A DNA stretch of 64,000 bases from Bacteroidota bacterium (GCA_023423405.1 JAFAFR010000084.1:184738-248737); one strand, 5' to 3'. Shown: positions 16,493 to 25,146, counted from the stretch's first letter. The notes: a model not told the origin generated them from the letters alone. Numbers and translations are program-made.

Positions 16493-17455
16493 ATGGGATT
16501 TTTCGATAAGATTTTTGGTAAGAAGGAAAAAGAGTCGCTGGACCAGGGCCTGCAGAAGACCAAGGAGAGTTTTTTCAGCAAGATCACCAAGGCGGTGGCC
16601 GGCAAAAGCACGGTAGACGACGAGGTGCTCGACAGCCTGGAAGAAGCCCTGGTAGGCGCAGACGTGGGCATTGACACCACGGTGCAGATCATCGACCGCG
16701 TGGAAAAGCGGGTGGCGCGCGACAAATACCTCAATACCGGAGAGCTGAACAGGATCCTCCAGGAAGAGATCACTGGCGTGCTGGTGGATGCGCCTCATCA
16801 GAACAGTTATGCTTTCCAGTCGGACCTGCCCTCCCGGCCTTATGTGATTTTGGTAGTAGGTGTGAACGGCGTTGGCAAAACCACCACCATCGGCAAACTG
16901 GCCTATAATTTTAAAAAGGCCGGCAAAAGCGTATTGCTGGGTGCGGCCGATACTTTTCGCGCCGCCGCGGTAGACCAGCTCACCATCTGGAGCGAACGCG
17001 CGGGTGTGCCCATCGTGAAGCAGGAAATGGGATCCGACCCCGCCGCCGTGGCCTTCGACACCGTGCAGAGCGGCGTGGCCCAGAAAACGGATGTGATCAT
17101 CATCGATACGGCGGGCCGCCTGCACAACAAGGCACACCTGATGGACGAGCTCAGCAAGATCCGCCGCGTGATCCAGAAAGTGATCCCCGAAGCGCCACAC
17201 GAAGTATTGTTGGTGCTCGACGGCTCCACCGGCCAGAACGCCCTGGAACAGGCCAAACATTTTACCGCGGCCACCGACGTGAGCGCCCTGGCCATTACCA
17301 AACTCGACGGAACCGCCAAGGGCGGGGTGGTGCTCGCCATCGCCAGCCAGTTTAAGATCCCCGTGAAATTCATTGGCGTGGGCGAAAAAATGGAAGACCT
17401 GCTGGTATTTGATAAACAAGCTTTTGTAGATAGCCTTTTTTCCCTTCCTTCCTGA
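16493..17455 (+). CDS. ftsY: Signal recognition particle receptor FtsY
   Basis: FtsY is the membrane-associated GTPase that receives SRP-ribosome complexes for co-translational insertion. At 320 residues it lacks the long acidic A domain of E. coli FtsY, as is usual in this phylum, and begins with a short amphipathic stretch (MGFFDKIFGKKEKES). The NG domain is complete: P-loop GVNGVGKTTTIGKLAY, DTFRAAAVDQL, DTAGRLHNKAHLMDEL and TKLDGTAKGG. It stands between the ribosomal unit terminator and rimO. Confidence 0.97.
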   Translation: MGFFDKIFGKKEKESLDQGLQKTKESFFSKITKAVAGKSTVDDEVLDSLEEALVGADVGIDTTVQIIDRVEKRVARDKYLNTGELNRILQEEITGVLVDAPHQNSYAFQSDLPSRPYVILVVGVNGVGKTTTIGKLAYNFKKAGKSVLLGAADTFRAAAVDQLTIWSERAGVPIVKQEMGSDPAAVAFDTVQSGVAQKTDVIIIDTAGRLHNKAHLMDELSKIRRVIQKVIPEAPHEVLLVLDGSTGQNALEQAKHFTAATDVSALAITKLDGTAKGGVVLAIASQFKIPVKFIGVGEKMEDLLVFDKQAFVDSLFSLPS

Positions 17456-17465
17456 TGTATAATTG

Positions 17466-17473
17466 TACCTTTG
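17466..17473 (+). promoter_or_regulatory. -7 promoter box for rimO
   Basis: TACCTTTG, identical to the box before rpmB, ends 17 nt before the rimO ATG. A purine-rich AAGGA directly precedes the start codon, one of the few Shine-Dalgarno-like sequences in the window. Confidence 0.5.
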
Positions 17474-17490
17474 CACCCAATTTTTAAGGA

Positions 17491-18798
17491 ATGAAAGTCA
17501 GAACCCTCAAGAAGGACAAGGTCAACATCATTACGCTGGGATGCAGCAAGAATATGGTTGACAGTGAAGTGCTGAGCGGTCAACTGGCTGCCAACGAAAT
17601 TGCTGTGGTGCACGAGAACGGCAAACTCGACCACAACATCGTGGTGGTGAATACCTGCGGCTTCATCGACAAGGCCAAGGAAGAATCGGTGAACACCATC
17701 CTCGACCAGGTGGCCTTAAAACAAAAAGGCAAACTCGATAAGGTTTTTGTCACCGGTTGTTTGTCGCAGCGCTACCGCGAGGACCTCGAAAAAGAAATCC
17801 CCGAAGTGGATGCCTGGTTCGGCACCATGGAACTGCCGCTGATGCTGAAAGCCCTGCAGGCCGACTACAAAGCAGAACTGCTGGGAGAAAGGCTGCTGGC
17901 CACGCCCAGGCACTATGCTTATTTGAAAATCTCCGAAGGCTGCAACCGAACCTGTGCTTTCTGCGCCATTCCCCTCATGCGGGGCAAACACGTGAGCCGG
18001 CCTGTTGAGGAACTGGTCAGCGAAGCGGAAGCGCTGGTGAAAAAAGGCGTGAAAGAGATCATGCTCATTGCCCAGGAGCTGACCTATTACGGGCTGGACC
18101 TGTATAAGAAAAGAGAACTGAGCGAACTGCTCTATCGTTTGTCGGCGGTAGAGGGACTGGAATGGATCCGCCTGCACTATGCCTATCCTTCCAAATTCCC
18201 ACTGGAGCTGCTCGACGCCATGCGCGATCGTCCGAATATCTGCAACTACCTTGATATGCCCCTGCAGCATGCATCCAACAATATGCTGAAGGCCATGAAG
18301 CGCCAGATCACGCGCGAGGAAATGGAAACCCTGATTGCCGCCATCCGCGAGAAAGTGCCGGGCATTTGCCTGCGTACCACGCTGATCACCGGCTTCCCCG
18401 GCGAAACCCGCGAAGACGTGGAAGAGCTCAAGGATTTCCTGCGCCGCATGCGCTTCGACCGTGTGGGCATCTTCACTTATTCGCACGAAGAAAACACCAG
18501 CGCCTACGACCTGGCAGATGATATTCCGGCCGCGGAAAAAGAAGCCCGCGCCCAGGAGATCATGGAAGTGCAGCAGGAGATCAGCCTGGAGAAGAACCAG
18601 GAAAAACTGGGACAGGTATTCCGCGTGCTGGTGGATAAAAAAGAAGCCGGCCGCTACCTGGGACGCACCGAATTCGACAGCGTGGAAGTGGACAACGAAG
18701 TGGTGATCAACACCAGCCGCAGGCTTACCATCGGCGAATTTGTGAACGTGCGCATCACCAAAGCTTTTGATTACGATCTCGAAGGCGAACTGGTGTAA
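17491..18798 (+). CDS. rimO: Ribosomal protein S12 methylthiotransferase RimO
   Basis: RimO is a radical SAM enzyme that methylthiolates the conserved aspartate of ribosomal protein S12. The 435-residue sequence has the three-domain layout. The UPF0004 domain carries the auxiliary cluster cysteines C18 (TLGCSKN), C56 (NTCGFID) and C90 (VTGCLSQRY). The radical SAM domain has C151, C155 and C158 in SEGCNRTCAFCAIP. A C-terminal TRAM-like domain follows. The ITLGCSKNMVDSE start is typical of RimO rather than MiaB. It is followed by moaA after 21 nt on the same strand. Confidence 0.96.
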   Translation: MKVRTLKKDKVNIITLGCSKNMVDSEVLSGQLAANEIAVVHENGKLDHNIVVVNTCGFIDKAKEESVNTILDQVALKQKGKLDKVFVTGCLSQRYREDLEKEIPEVDAWFGTMELPLMLKALQADYKAELLGERLLATPRHYAYLKISEGCNRTCAFCAIPLMRGKHVSRPVEELVSEAEALVKKGVKEIMLIAQELTYYGLDLYKKRELSELLYRLSAVEGLEWIRLHYAYPSKFPLELLDAMRDRPNICNYLDMPLQHASNNMLKAMKRQITREEMETLIAAIREKVPGICLRTTLITGFPGETREDVEELKDFLRRMRFDRVGIFTYSHEENTSAYDLADDIPAAEKEARAQEIMEVQQEISLEKNQEKLGQVFRVLVDKKEAGRYLGRTEFDSVEVDNEVVINTSRRLTIGEFVNVRITKAFDYDLEGELV

Positions 18799-18819
18799 GA
18801 TATTGCCGTAACTTACGGT

Positions 18820-19800
18820 ATGCTTCCGGACCGGCACCAGAGAAATCACAACTACTTACGGATATCACTAACCGATAACTGCAACCTCCGTTGTTTTTAT
18901 TGCATGCCGGAGGAGGACTACGACTTCACACCTTCCTCGAAATTGATGCAGGCGGCTGAAATTGCCGCCATCGCCGCCGTATTTGTGCGCCTGGGCGTGA
19001 ACAAGATCCGCCTCACGGGCGGCGAGCCGCTGGTGCGGAAGGATGCCGGCGATATCATCCGGCGGCTGGCGACGTTGCCGGTGCAACTGAGCATTACCAC
19101 CAACGGCAGCCGGGTGCAGGCTTTCACCGGCATATTCAGTGAAGCTGGTGTGCGTACCGTTAATATCAGTCTCGATACCCTGGACCCCGACCGTTTTCGT
19201 TTACTCACGCGGCGCGATCTTTTCAGCCAGGTAATGGCCAACATACAACTATTGCTGGCGCAGGGTTTCCGCGTAAAACTGAACATGGTGGTGATGCGGG
19301 GCATCAACGATGGGGAGATCACGGATTTCGTGGAATGGACCCGCACAGCGCCGCTGGAGATCCGGTTCATTGAATTCATGCCTTTTTCCGGCAACCGCTG
19401 GCAGCACGAAAAAGTGTTCAGCATGGATGAGATACTATCGGTTATCCGTAACCGGTATACGGTAGAAAAACTGCCCGATGCAGAGCATGCAACCGATAAG
19501 CGGTACGGCGTGGCTGGTTTTGCCGGTAGCTTTTCCATCATCAGCACCATGAGCCATCCTTTTTGCAGCAGTTGCAACCGGCTGCGGCTGACGGCCGACG
19601 GCAAATTGAAGAACTGCCTGTTCTCCCGCACGGAAACCGATCTGCTGGGCCCTTTCCGTGAGGGAATGGATATCGAGCCCCTGATCCGCGAAACCGTATG
19701 GCAGAAAGAAAAAGAGCTGGGTGGACAGTTCAACGAGGATTATGAACACCTGGATGCCAGTCGCCTCGCAAACCGAAGCATGATAACCATTGGCGGATGA
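18820..19800 (+). CDS. moaA: GTP 3',8-cyclase MoaA
   Basis: MoaA is a radical SAM enzyme that rearranges GTP in the first step of molybdenum cofactor synthesis. The 326-residue protein has the N-terminal cluster C21, C25, C28 in TDNCNLRCFYCMP, the SAM motif LTGGEPLVRKD, the C-terminal cluster beginning FCSSCNRLRLT with a later KNC, and the conserved C-terminal Gly-Gly (MITIGG). It opens a seven-gene Moco operon; its last codons overlap the moeA start by 4 nt (ATGA). Confidence 0.96.
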   Translation: MLPDRHQRNHNYLRISLTDNCNLRCFYCMPEEDYDFTPSSKLMQAAEIAAIAAVFVRLGVNKIRLTGGEPLVRKDAGDIIRRLATLPVQLSITTNGSRVQAFTGIFSEAGVRTVNISLDTLDPDRFRLLTRRDLFSQVMANIQLLLAQGFRVKLNMVVMRGINDGEITDFVEWTRTAPLEIRFIEFMPFSGNRWQHEKVFSMDEILSVIRNRYTVEKLPDAEHATDKRYGVAGFAGSFSIISTMSHPFCSSCNRLRLTADGKLKNCLFSRTETDLLGPFREGMDIEPLIRETVWQKEKELGGQFNEDYEHLDASRLANRSMITIGG

Positions 19801-21035
19801 ATAAAGAACCCATCAGTGTAGACGAAGCGCAGGAAATACTGGAGGCGCTGAATATAAGTCTCCCAGCCGAAGTGGCGCCGCTGGCGGCTGCCCGCGGAAG
19901 GGTGCTGGCGGCTGACCTGTTTTCGCCGCTCGATCTGCCCCGTTTTGCACAATCGGGCATGGATGGCTATGCTTTCCGTTTTGCCGACCTGGAAAGTGGG
20001 GGGCATGAAAAAGGCGGCCTGGAAAAAGGAGATAAAGAAAAAGGCAACCTGCTGCTTTCGGGCCTGCAGGCTGCGGGTGGTGAGCTGCCGCCGGCCCTGC
20101 TACCGGGCAGGGCTATGCGCATATTCACCGGTGCGGCGCTTCCCGCGGGCGCCGATACCGTAGTGATGCAGGAGAAGGCACAGGTGCAGGGCGACCGCCT
20201 GCAGGTACTCGACCCGGGTATCAGCGCCGGCGCCCATGTGCGTGCGGCCGGATCCGACTGCCGCGAAGGTGCGCTGCTGTTGCGCCGGGGCACAGCGCTG
20301 CATCCCGCGGCCCTGGCGCTGCTCGCCGGCGCCGGACTTACCACCGCACTGGTATCGGCCCTGCCGCGGGTAGCCGTGATCGTTACCGGCAATGAACTGC
20401 AGCAACCGGGTCTTGCGCTCCAGGGCACGCAGGTATATGAATCCAACTCCTTTTCACTGGTGGCGGCATTACAACAGGCAGGGATAACCGAAGTTGAAGT
20501 GGAGCGTGTAAGAGACGACCAGGCGGCGATCACCGGCGCCATTGGCAGGCACCTGCGGCAGGCCGACCTGCTGCTGCTGACCGGTGGCGTAAGCGTGGGC
20601 GATTTTGATTTTGTGGTGCCCGCAGCGCTCAACGCTGGCGTGCAGCCGCTGTTCCATAAAGTATGGCAACGACCGGGCAAGCCCTTGTTCGCAGGACGTA
20701 CGGAAAAAAAACTGGTATTCGGACTGCCGGGAAATCCCGGTTCGGTGATGACCTGTTTTTACCAGTGGGTGCGTCCCGCCCTGCTGCGCATGATGGGAGC
20801 AGGAGAGCAGCGGGTGTTCGTCGACACCCTTCTCTCGCGCGATTACCACAAGCCGGCGCACCTCACCTGTTTTGTAAAAGGGATATTGGCAGATGGAAAA
20901 GTAGAGCCGCTCGATGGACAGGAATCCTACCGTATGTCGTCCTTTGCCCTGGCCAATGCGCTGATCAGGCTCGATGCAGGAAAATCGGCTTACCTTGCCG
21001 GCGATACAGTAAAGGTTCAATTGATACCCGTTTAA
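19797..21035 (+). CDS. moeA: Molybdopterin molybdenumtransferase MoeA
   Basis: MoeA inserts molybdate into adenylylated molybdopterin. At 412 residues the product shows the family blocks QSGMDGYAF, RIFTGAALPAGADTVVMQE, TGNELQQPG, LLTGGVSVGDFDF, KPLFAGR and GLPGNPGS. An unusual insertion after FADLE consists of four E-x-G-x-x pentapeptides (ESGGH, EKGGL, EKGDK, EKGNL) encoded by a 15-bp tandem repeat at 19992-20051. The start overlaps the moaA stop. Confidence 0.95.
   Translation: MNKEPISVDEAQEILEALNISLPAEVAPLAAARGRVLAADLFSPLDLPRFAQSGMDGYAFRFADLESGGHEKGGLEKGDKEKGNLLLSGLQAAGGELPPALLPGRAMRIFTGAALPAGADTVVMQEKAQVQGDRLQVLDPGISAGAHVRAAGSDCREGALLLRRGTALHPAALALLAGAGLTTALVSALPRVAVIVTGNELQQPGLALQGTQVYESNSFSLVAALQQAGITEVEVERVRDDQAAITGAIGRHLRQADLLLLTGGVSVGDFDFVVPAALNAGVQPLFHKVWQRPGKPLFAGRTEKKLVFGLPGNPGSVMTCFYQWVRPALLRMMGAGEQRVFVDTLLSRDYHKPAHLTCFVKGILADGKVEPLDGQESYRMSSFALANALIRLDAGKSAYLAGDTVKVQLIPV
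19992..20051 (+). repeat. 15-bp tandem repeat inside moeA (four units)
   Basis: Units begin at 19992, 20007, 20022 and 20037; the last three share GAAAAAGG. They encode the charged pentapeptides E-(S/K)-G-x-x in frame with moeA. Confidence 0.85.
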
Positions 21036-21039
21036 GAGA

Positions 21040-21771
21040 ATGACACCCGAGTTGATATTTTACATATTGCTTTTCCTGGTAGCCATGGTATATGCAGCGG
21101 TGGGACATGGCGGCGCCAGTGGTTACCTGGCCCTGATGGCACTTTTTAATATGGCGCCGGCGCAAATGAAACCAACGGCCCTGTTGCTTAACCTCTTCGT
21201 TTCGCTTACGGCTTTCATTCAATATTACCGCGGTGGTCATTTCCGCTGGTCGCTGTTCTGGCCGCTGGCGCTGGCTTCGGTTCCGTTTGCTTACCTCGGC
21301 GGGCTCATCGTAGTGGACGATCATCTTTATAAAAAGATCCTCGGCGTTTTGCTCCTGTTGCCGGTAGCGCGCTTTTGGTTCTTCCAGAAAATGGAACCCA
21401 CCGAATTCCGCGATGCCGACTGGCGGCTCAGCCTTTTGGCTGGCGCGGTGATTGGCCTGCTGTCGGGTATGATCGGTATTGGTGGCGGCATCCTGCTCTC
21501 CCCGGTTTTATTATTGCTGCAATGGAGCAGCCAGAAACAAACAGCCGCTATCAGCGCCATTTTTATATTCGTGAATTCAATGGCCGGGCTGGCGGGGCAA
21601 CTGACCCGCGGCATCACCTTCAGCCAGGACATGGTATTGTATGTATGCCTGGCGTTTGCTGGCGGCCTGGTGGGCGCCTGGATGGGTGCCCTTCGTTTCC
21701 GGCAGGAAATGCTGCGAAACGTGCTGGCCCTGGTTTTGCTGGTGGCAGCCGTTAAACTGATACTGACCTGA
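21040..21771 (+). CDS. Sulfite exporter TauE/SafE family membrane protein
   Basis: A 243-residue membrane protein with about eight hydrophobic segments and the two TauE/SafE signature loops: GHGGASGYLALMAL with MKPTALLLNLFVS, and GMIGIGGGILLSPVLLLL. Family members export or import sulfite, sulfoacetate or other small sulfur anions; the substrate here is unknown. It lies inside the Moco operon, 4 nt after moeA, and its stop overlaps the moaD start (TGATG), so a link to sulfur or oxyanion supply for Moco is plausible but unproven. Confidence 0.87.
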   Translation: MTPELIFYILLFLVAMVYAAVGHGGASGYLALMALFNMAPAQMKPTALLLNLFVSLTAFIQYYRGGHFRWSLFWPLALASVPFAYLGGLIVVDDHLYKKILGVLLLLPVARFWFFQKMEPTEFRDADWRLSLLAGAVIGLLSGMIGIGGGILLSPVLLLLQWSSQKQTAAISAIFIFVNSMAGLAGQLTRGITFSQDMVLYVCLAFAGGLVGAWMGALRFRQEMLRNVLALVLLVAAVKLILT

Positions 21772-22010
21772 TGGGCGATACAATGACCTTATTGCTATTT
21801 GGACAACTCGCGGAGAAATGTGGTGCGCATTCATTGGAATTGCCGGCGCAGGTTTCTTTGCAGGGCGTTCGTCTTTACCTGGAAGCGCATCATCCCGAAA
21901 TCATGCACCTGCCTTTCCGGTTCGCTGTAAACCACCGGGTAGCGGATGATGATATGCTGTTGCCTCCGGGCGCTGTGATCGCGCTGTTACCACCGTTCTC
22001 CGGCGGATAA
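21771..22010 (+). CDS. moaD: Molybdopterin synthase sulfur carrier subunit MoaD
   Basis: A 79-residue ubiquitin-fold protein ending in the Gly-Gly tail (LLPPFSGG) that is adenylated and then thiocarboxylated to donate sulfur in molybdopterin synthesis. Internal features fit MoaD: LLLFGQLAEKCG and FAVNHRVADDDMLLPPGAVIALLPP. The ATG at 21771 overlaps the upstream stop; a second Met at 21783 (MTLLLFG) is also possible. Position next to the MoeB and MoaE genes supports MoaD over ThiS. Confidence 0.92.
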   Translation: MGDTMTLLLFGQLAEKCGAHSLELPAQVSLQGVRLYLEAHHPEIMHLPFRFAVNHRVADDDMLLPPGAVIALLPPFSGG

Positions 22011-22019
22011 AAAAAATCC

Positions 22020-23114
22020 ATGTACAACCAGGCGAGATATGAGCGGCAAATGATACTGCCCGGCTTTGGAGAGCAGGGGCAGGCGAAGTTGCAAGCGGCA
22101 AGGGTGCTGGTGATTGGCGCCGGCGGACTTGGCTGCCCGGCGCTGAGTTACCTCGCGGCAGCCGGCGTGGGCACCATTGGAATAGTTGATGGCGACAGCG
22201 TGCTGCTTCACAACCTGCATCGCCAGGTGCTGTTTGCCGAAGCTGATATCGGCAAAAACAAGGCGCTGGCGGCGGCGGCGCATTTGTCGCAACTGAACGC
22301 AGACATTCGCGTTCTTGCTTTTCCCTGCTATATCGATGTGTCCAATGCAGAGCAACTCCTCGAGGATTTTGACATCATCGTGGATGGCTCCGATAATTTC
22401 CAGTGCCGTTACCTCGTGAACGATGCCGTCGTGCTGAAAAATAAAATACTGGTACAGGGCGCTGTATCCGCATGGGAGGGGCAGGTGGCTGTTTTTACCG
22501 CTTCGCTCCATTACCGCGATCTTTTCCCCGAGCCGCCTCCGCCGGGCTCCATTCCGCATTGCGGGGAAGCGGGTGTGATCGGTTATTTGCCCGGACTGAT
22601 TGGCGCCCTGATGGCCGGGGAGGTCATTCAACTGATCACCGGGCTGGGCAGTTGGCTGCGCGGAAAAATTCTTGTGTACGACGCGCTGCATCACAGGCAG
22701 ATGGTGCTGGATATGCCGGCACCGAAAGAGCACCGCAATATGCCTGCGGATATGCACGCGTTCCGCCACTACAACTATGCATTTTTTTGTGGCGCCGATG
22801 CAGAGAAACTGCTGGAACCGCACTCGCTTTTCCAACTCATGAAAGCAGGTGATATCTACCTGGTGGATGTGCGGGAATATCCCGAAGCTGCGCGGGAGCC
22901 ATTGCCGCAAAGCCGGTGCCTGCCGCTCTCTGCCTTCGATCCTGCACAATTGCCCGATGACGACCAACCCGTGGTGCTGGTATGTCAAACGGGCAGAAGG
23001 AGCCAGTCTTTGTTACACCGCTTTCCGCAATTTTTGGAGGGCTCGCGCAGAGTCTATAGTTTGCAGGGTGGGATAGAGGCCTGGAACTGTTTCCTGCAAT
23101 CCGACGGACAATAA
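22020..23114 (+). CDS. moeB: MoeB-like adenylyltransferase with C-terminal rhodanese domain
   Basis: This 364-residue fusion should adenylate the MoaD C-terminus and supply sulfur. Residues 1-240 are a ThiF/MoeB E1 domain: RYERQMILPGFGEQGQ, ATP loop GAGGLGC (33-39), DGDSVLLHNLHRQ and DGSDNFQCRYLVND. C181 in PHCGEAGVIG matches the conserved MoeB cysteine. Residues 265-364 are a rhodanese domain with active C322 in VCQTGRRSQS. The MoeB zinc site is missing: CxxC before the LFPEPPPP segment is HYRD, and the second CxxC is absent. It follows moaD by 9 nt. Confidence 0.92.
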   Translation: MYNQARYERQMILPGFGEQGQAKLQAARVLVIGAGGLGCPALSYLAAAGVGTIGIVDGDSVLLHNLHRQVLFAEADIGKNKALAAAAHLSQLNADIRVLAFPCYIDVSNAEQLLEDFDIIVDGSDNFQCRYLVNDAVVLKNKILVQGAVSAWEGQVAVFTASLHYRDLFPEPPPPGSIPHCGEAGVIGYLPGLIGALMAGEVIQLITGLGSWLRGKILVYDALHHRQMVLDMPAPKEHRNMPADMHAFRHYNYAFFCGADAEKLLEPHSLFQLMKAGDIYLVDVREYPEAAREPLPQSRCLPLSAFDPAQLPDDDQPVVLVCQTGRRSQSLLHRFPQFLEGSRRVYSLQGGIEAWNCFLQSDGQ

Positions 23115-23117
23115 AAA

Positions 23118-23564
23118 ATGGACAACAAAAAAACATCCCGCGATATTTTTCACGAAGGAGCCATTCCGGCCGATATGATCGCGCAGTCGATTGCTGCGCA
23201 CCAATCGAAGACCGGGATCGGCGCTCACAGCATTTTCCTGGGACAGGTAAGAGCGGATAGCGTGGGTGAAAACCAGGTGGCTGCCATCGAGTATACTGCC
23301 TATCGCGATATGGCTTTGGAGCAGATGCAGCGGATCCGGGAAGAGATCATCACCCGTTTCGGGCTGAGTTGCCTGCATGTGCACCACAGCATTGGCCGGG
23401 TGGCTGCCGGCGGGATCTGCCTTTTTGTTTTTACCTCTTCCCCGCACCGCCAGGCTGCGATGGAAGCCTGCAACGAAACGGTGGAAAGGATCAAAAAAGA
23501 ATTACCCATCTGGGGCAGGGAAATTTTTGCGGACCAGGGTCACCAGTGGAAAACCAATGTATAG
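23118..23564 (+). CDS. moaE: Molybdopterin synthase catalytic subunit MoaE
   Basis: MoaE converts cPMP to molybdopterin with two thiocarboxylated MoaD molecules. The 148-residue protein has GAHSIFLGQVRADSVGE, IEYTAYRDMALEQM, VHHSIGRVAAGG, SPHRQAAMEAC and ERIKKELPIWGREIF, which contains the catalytic lysine region. The stop codon is directly followed by the start of the moaC-moaB fusion, with no intergenic base. Confidence 0.95.
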   Translation: MDNKKTSRDIFHEGAIPADMIAQSIAAHQSKTGIGAHSIFLGQVRADSVGENQVAAIEYTAYRDMALEQMQRIREEIITRFGLSCLHVHHSIGRVAAGGICLFVFTSSPHRQAAMEACNETVERIKKELPIWGREIFADQGHQWKTNV

Positions 23565-24473
23565 ATGGTTAATATTACGCATAAGCAAAACAGTTATAGA
23601 GTTGCCGTAGCGGGCGCAAGCCTTACGGTATCGCTTCCTGCCACCATAGAAGCCATAGAGAACCGGCGCGTACCCAAGGGCGATGTGCTGGAATGCAGCC
23701 GGGTGGCAGGTTTACTGGCGGTAAAGAATACTGCTTCGGTTATCCCTGACTGTCACCCGCTGCCCGTTGAGTATTGTTCCATCCGGCACCGCATAGAAGG
23801 GCAGACCATTTTTATTGAAGTGGAAGTGCATACCATTTACAAAACAGGTGTGGAGGTGGAAGCCATGCATGGTGCGGCCATTACAGCGCTTACGCTCTAT
23901 GACATGCTAAAGCCGCTTGATCCTGATGTCAGGATTGGCGAGATCCGCCTGCTGCAGAAAAGAGGGGGCAAGTCGGACCGCAGGTACGAGGCAGGCGTTC
24001 TCCGCGTAGCGCTGGTGGTTTGCTCCGACAGCCGGAGCCAGCAGCCTTCGGAAGATGTTTCCGGCCAAATGGCCACCAGCCGCCTGGCCGGCTGGGGACT
24101 GGAAGTACAATACTATAAGATCATTCCCGATGAAGAGGCGTTGATCAGGCAGGAAGCGGTGCAGTTGAAAGAGCAGGGTTTCGATATGGTTATATTCTGC
24201 GGCGGTACCGGCTTGGGCCCGCGTGATCATACGCCCGATGTCATTGGGCAACTGATCGATACACCCATTCCGGGGATCATGGAACATGCACGTGCTTACG
24301 GCCACGCGTATACGCCGTTGTCCATGTTGTCGCGCGGAGTCGCGGGCCTATGGGGCAATGCGCTTTTCTTAACGCTTCCCGGCTCGCCGCGGGGCGTTGC
24401 CGAAACGTTGGACGCCATCTTTCCCCAGGTCCTGCATTTGTTCCAGGTGCGGAACGGCGGCGGGCATGGTTAG
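23565..24473 (+). CDS. moaCB: Bifunctional MoaC / MoaB-MogA fusion protein
   Basis: A 302-residue fusion of two Moco enzymes. Residues 1-150 match MoaC, the cyclic pyranopterin monophosphate synthase accessory enzyme: RRVPKGDVLECSRVAGLLA, DCHPLPVEYCSI and GVEVEAMHGAAITALTLYDM. Residues 155-302 match MoaB/MogA, which adenylates molybdopterin: VALVVCSDSR, IFCGGTGLGPRDHTPDVI and LTLPGSPRGVAETLDAI. Such MoaC-MoaB fusions occur in other bacteria. It is the last gene of the operon; its TAG overlaps the convergent AlkD-like stop by 4 nt. Confidence 0.94.
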   Translation: MVNITHKQNSYRVAVAGASLTVSLPATIEAIENRRVPKGDVLECSRVAGLLAVKNTASVIPDCHPLPVEYCSIRHRIEGQTIFIEVEVHTIYKTGVEVEAMHGAAITALTLYDMLKPLDPDVRIGEIRLLQKRGGKSDRRYEAGVLRVALVVCSDSRSQQPSEDVSGQMATSRLAGWGLEVQYYKIIPDEEALIRQEAVQLKEQGFDMVIFCGGTGLGPRDHTPDVIGQLIDTPIPGIMEHARAYGHAYTPLSMLSRGVAGLWGNALFLTLPGSPRGVAETLDAIFPQVLHLFQVRNGGGHG

Positions 24474-25141
24474 GCGTGCTTCAAAGCCTCCCTTTTTGCA
24501 ATGCCCCTAAGGGCGGCGTTTTCCACCATGGCTTCTACCCAGGCCGGGTTCGTCCGGTGGTACTGGCGCAGGGCCCAGCCAATCGCTTTCTGGATAAAAA
24601 AATCGTTCTTTTCCCGGAGCCGCAGGATGGCATCGGATAAGAAAGCGGTATCGGTATTTTCTTTGTAATGCATCTGGAAGAGCAGGGCCGTGCGGTTCTG
24701 CCAGATATTGTCGGATGCCACCCATTGCACCATGGTGTCGGGCAGCGGCTGCCCGGCATAATAACCACCGATCATGCGGGTGGCCAGGGCATCCACGGTA
24801 TCCCACCAACTCTTGCGGGTGACCAGTTCAAGAAAAATCTGGAGACAGTCCGGGTCCCATTTCTTTTTTGTTTTCAGCAGCAGGTCCAGCGCCGTGTACT
24901 GATATTCCCTTTCTTTCAGTTTCCACAAGGCTTTTGTCAATGCAAGAATTTCTGTTGTATCCAGTTTGGCGGCGGCTTTCAGGAAATCTGCCGCCAGTGA
25001 TTTGCGCACCGGCTGCGGCAGGCCGATGTATTCGAACTTATCTTTCATGTATTTGGCCATGGGCGCGGCCACGAAAGGGTTGCGGTGAAAGTCGAAGGCT
25101 TCCTGCAGGTCGAGCAAAATTTGTCTGGTGGCTGCTTTCAT
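24470..25141 (-). CDS. DNA alkylation repair protein, AlkD-like HEAT-repeat glycosylase
   Basis: This 223-residue all-helical protein has the ALK/HEAT-repeat pattern of AlkD, which removes alkylated purines without base flipping. Visible blocks are NPFVAAPMAKYMKDKF, LPQPVRKSLAADFL, WWDTVDALATRMIGGY, ASDNIWQNRTALLFQM and DFFIQKAIGWALRQYHRTNP; the WWDTVD and QKAIGWALRQY phrases are family hallmarks. I chose the ATG at 25141 because homology-like sequence begins there; the frame continues upstream in unrelated sequence antisense to the next gene. It follows the metallo-hydrolase by 5 nt. Confidence 0.92.
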   Translation of the reverse strand: MKAATRQILLDLQEAFDFHRNPFVAAPMAKYMKDKFEYIGLPQPVRKSLAADFLKAAAKLDTTEILALTKALWKLKEREYQYTALDLLLKTKKKWDPDCLQIFLELVTRKSWWDTVDALATRMIGGYYAGQPLPDTMVQWVASDNIWQNRTALLFQMHYKENTDTAFLSDAILRLREKNDFFIQKAIGWALRQYHRTNPAWVEAMVENAALRGIAKREALKHA

Positions 25142-25146
25142 GTTCG

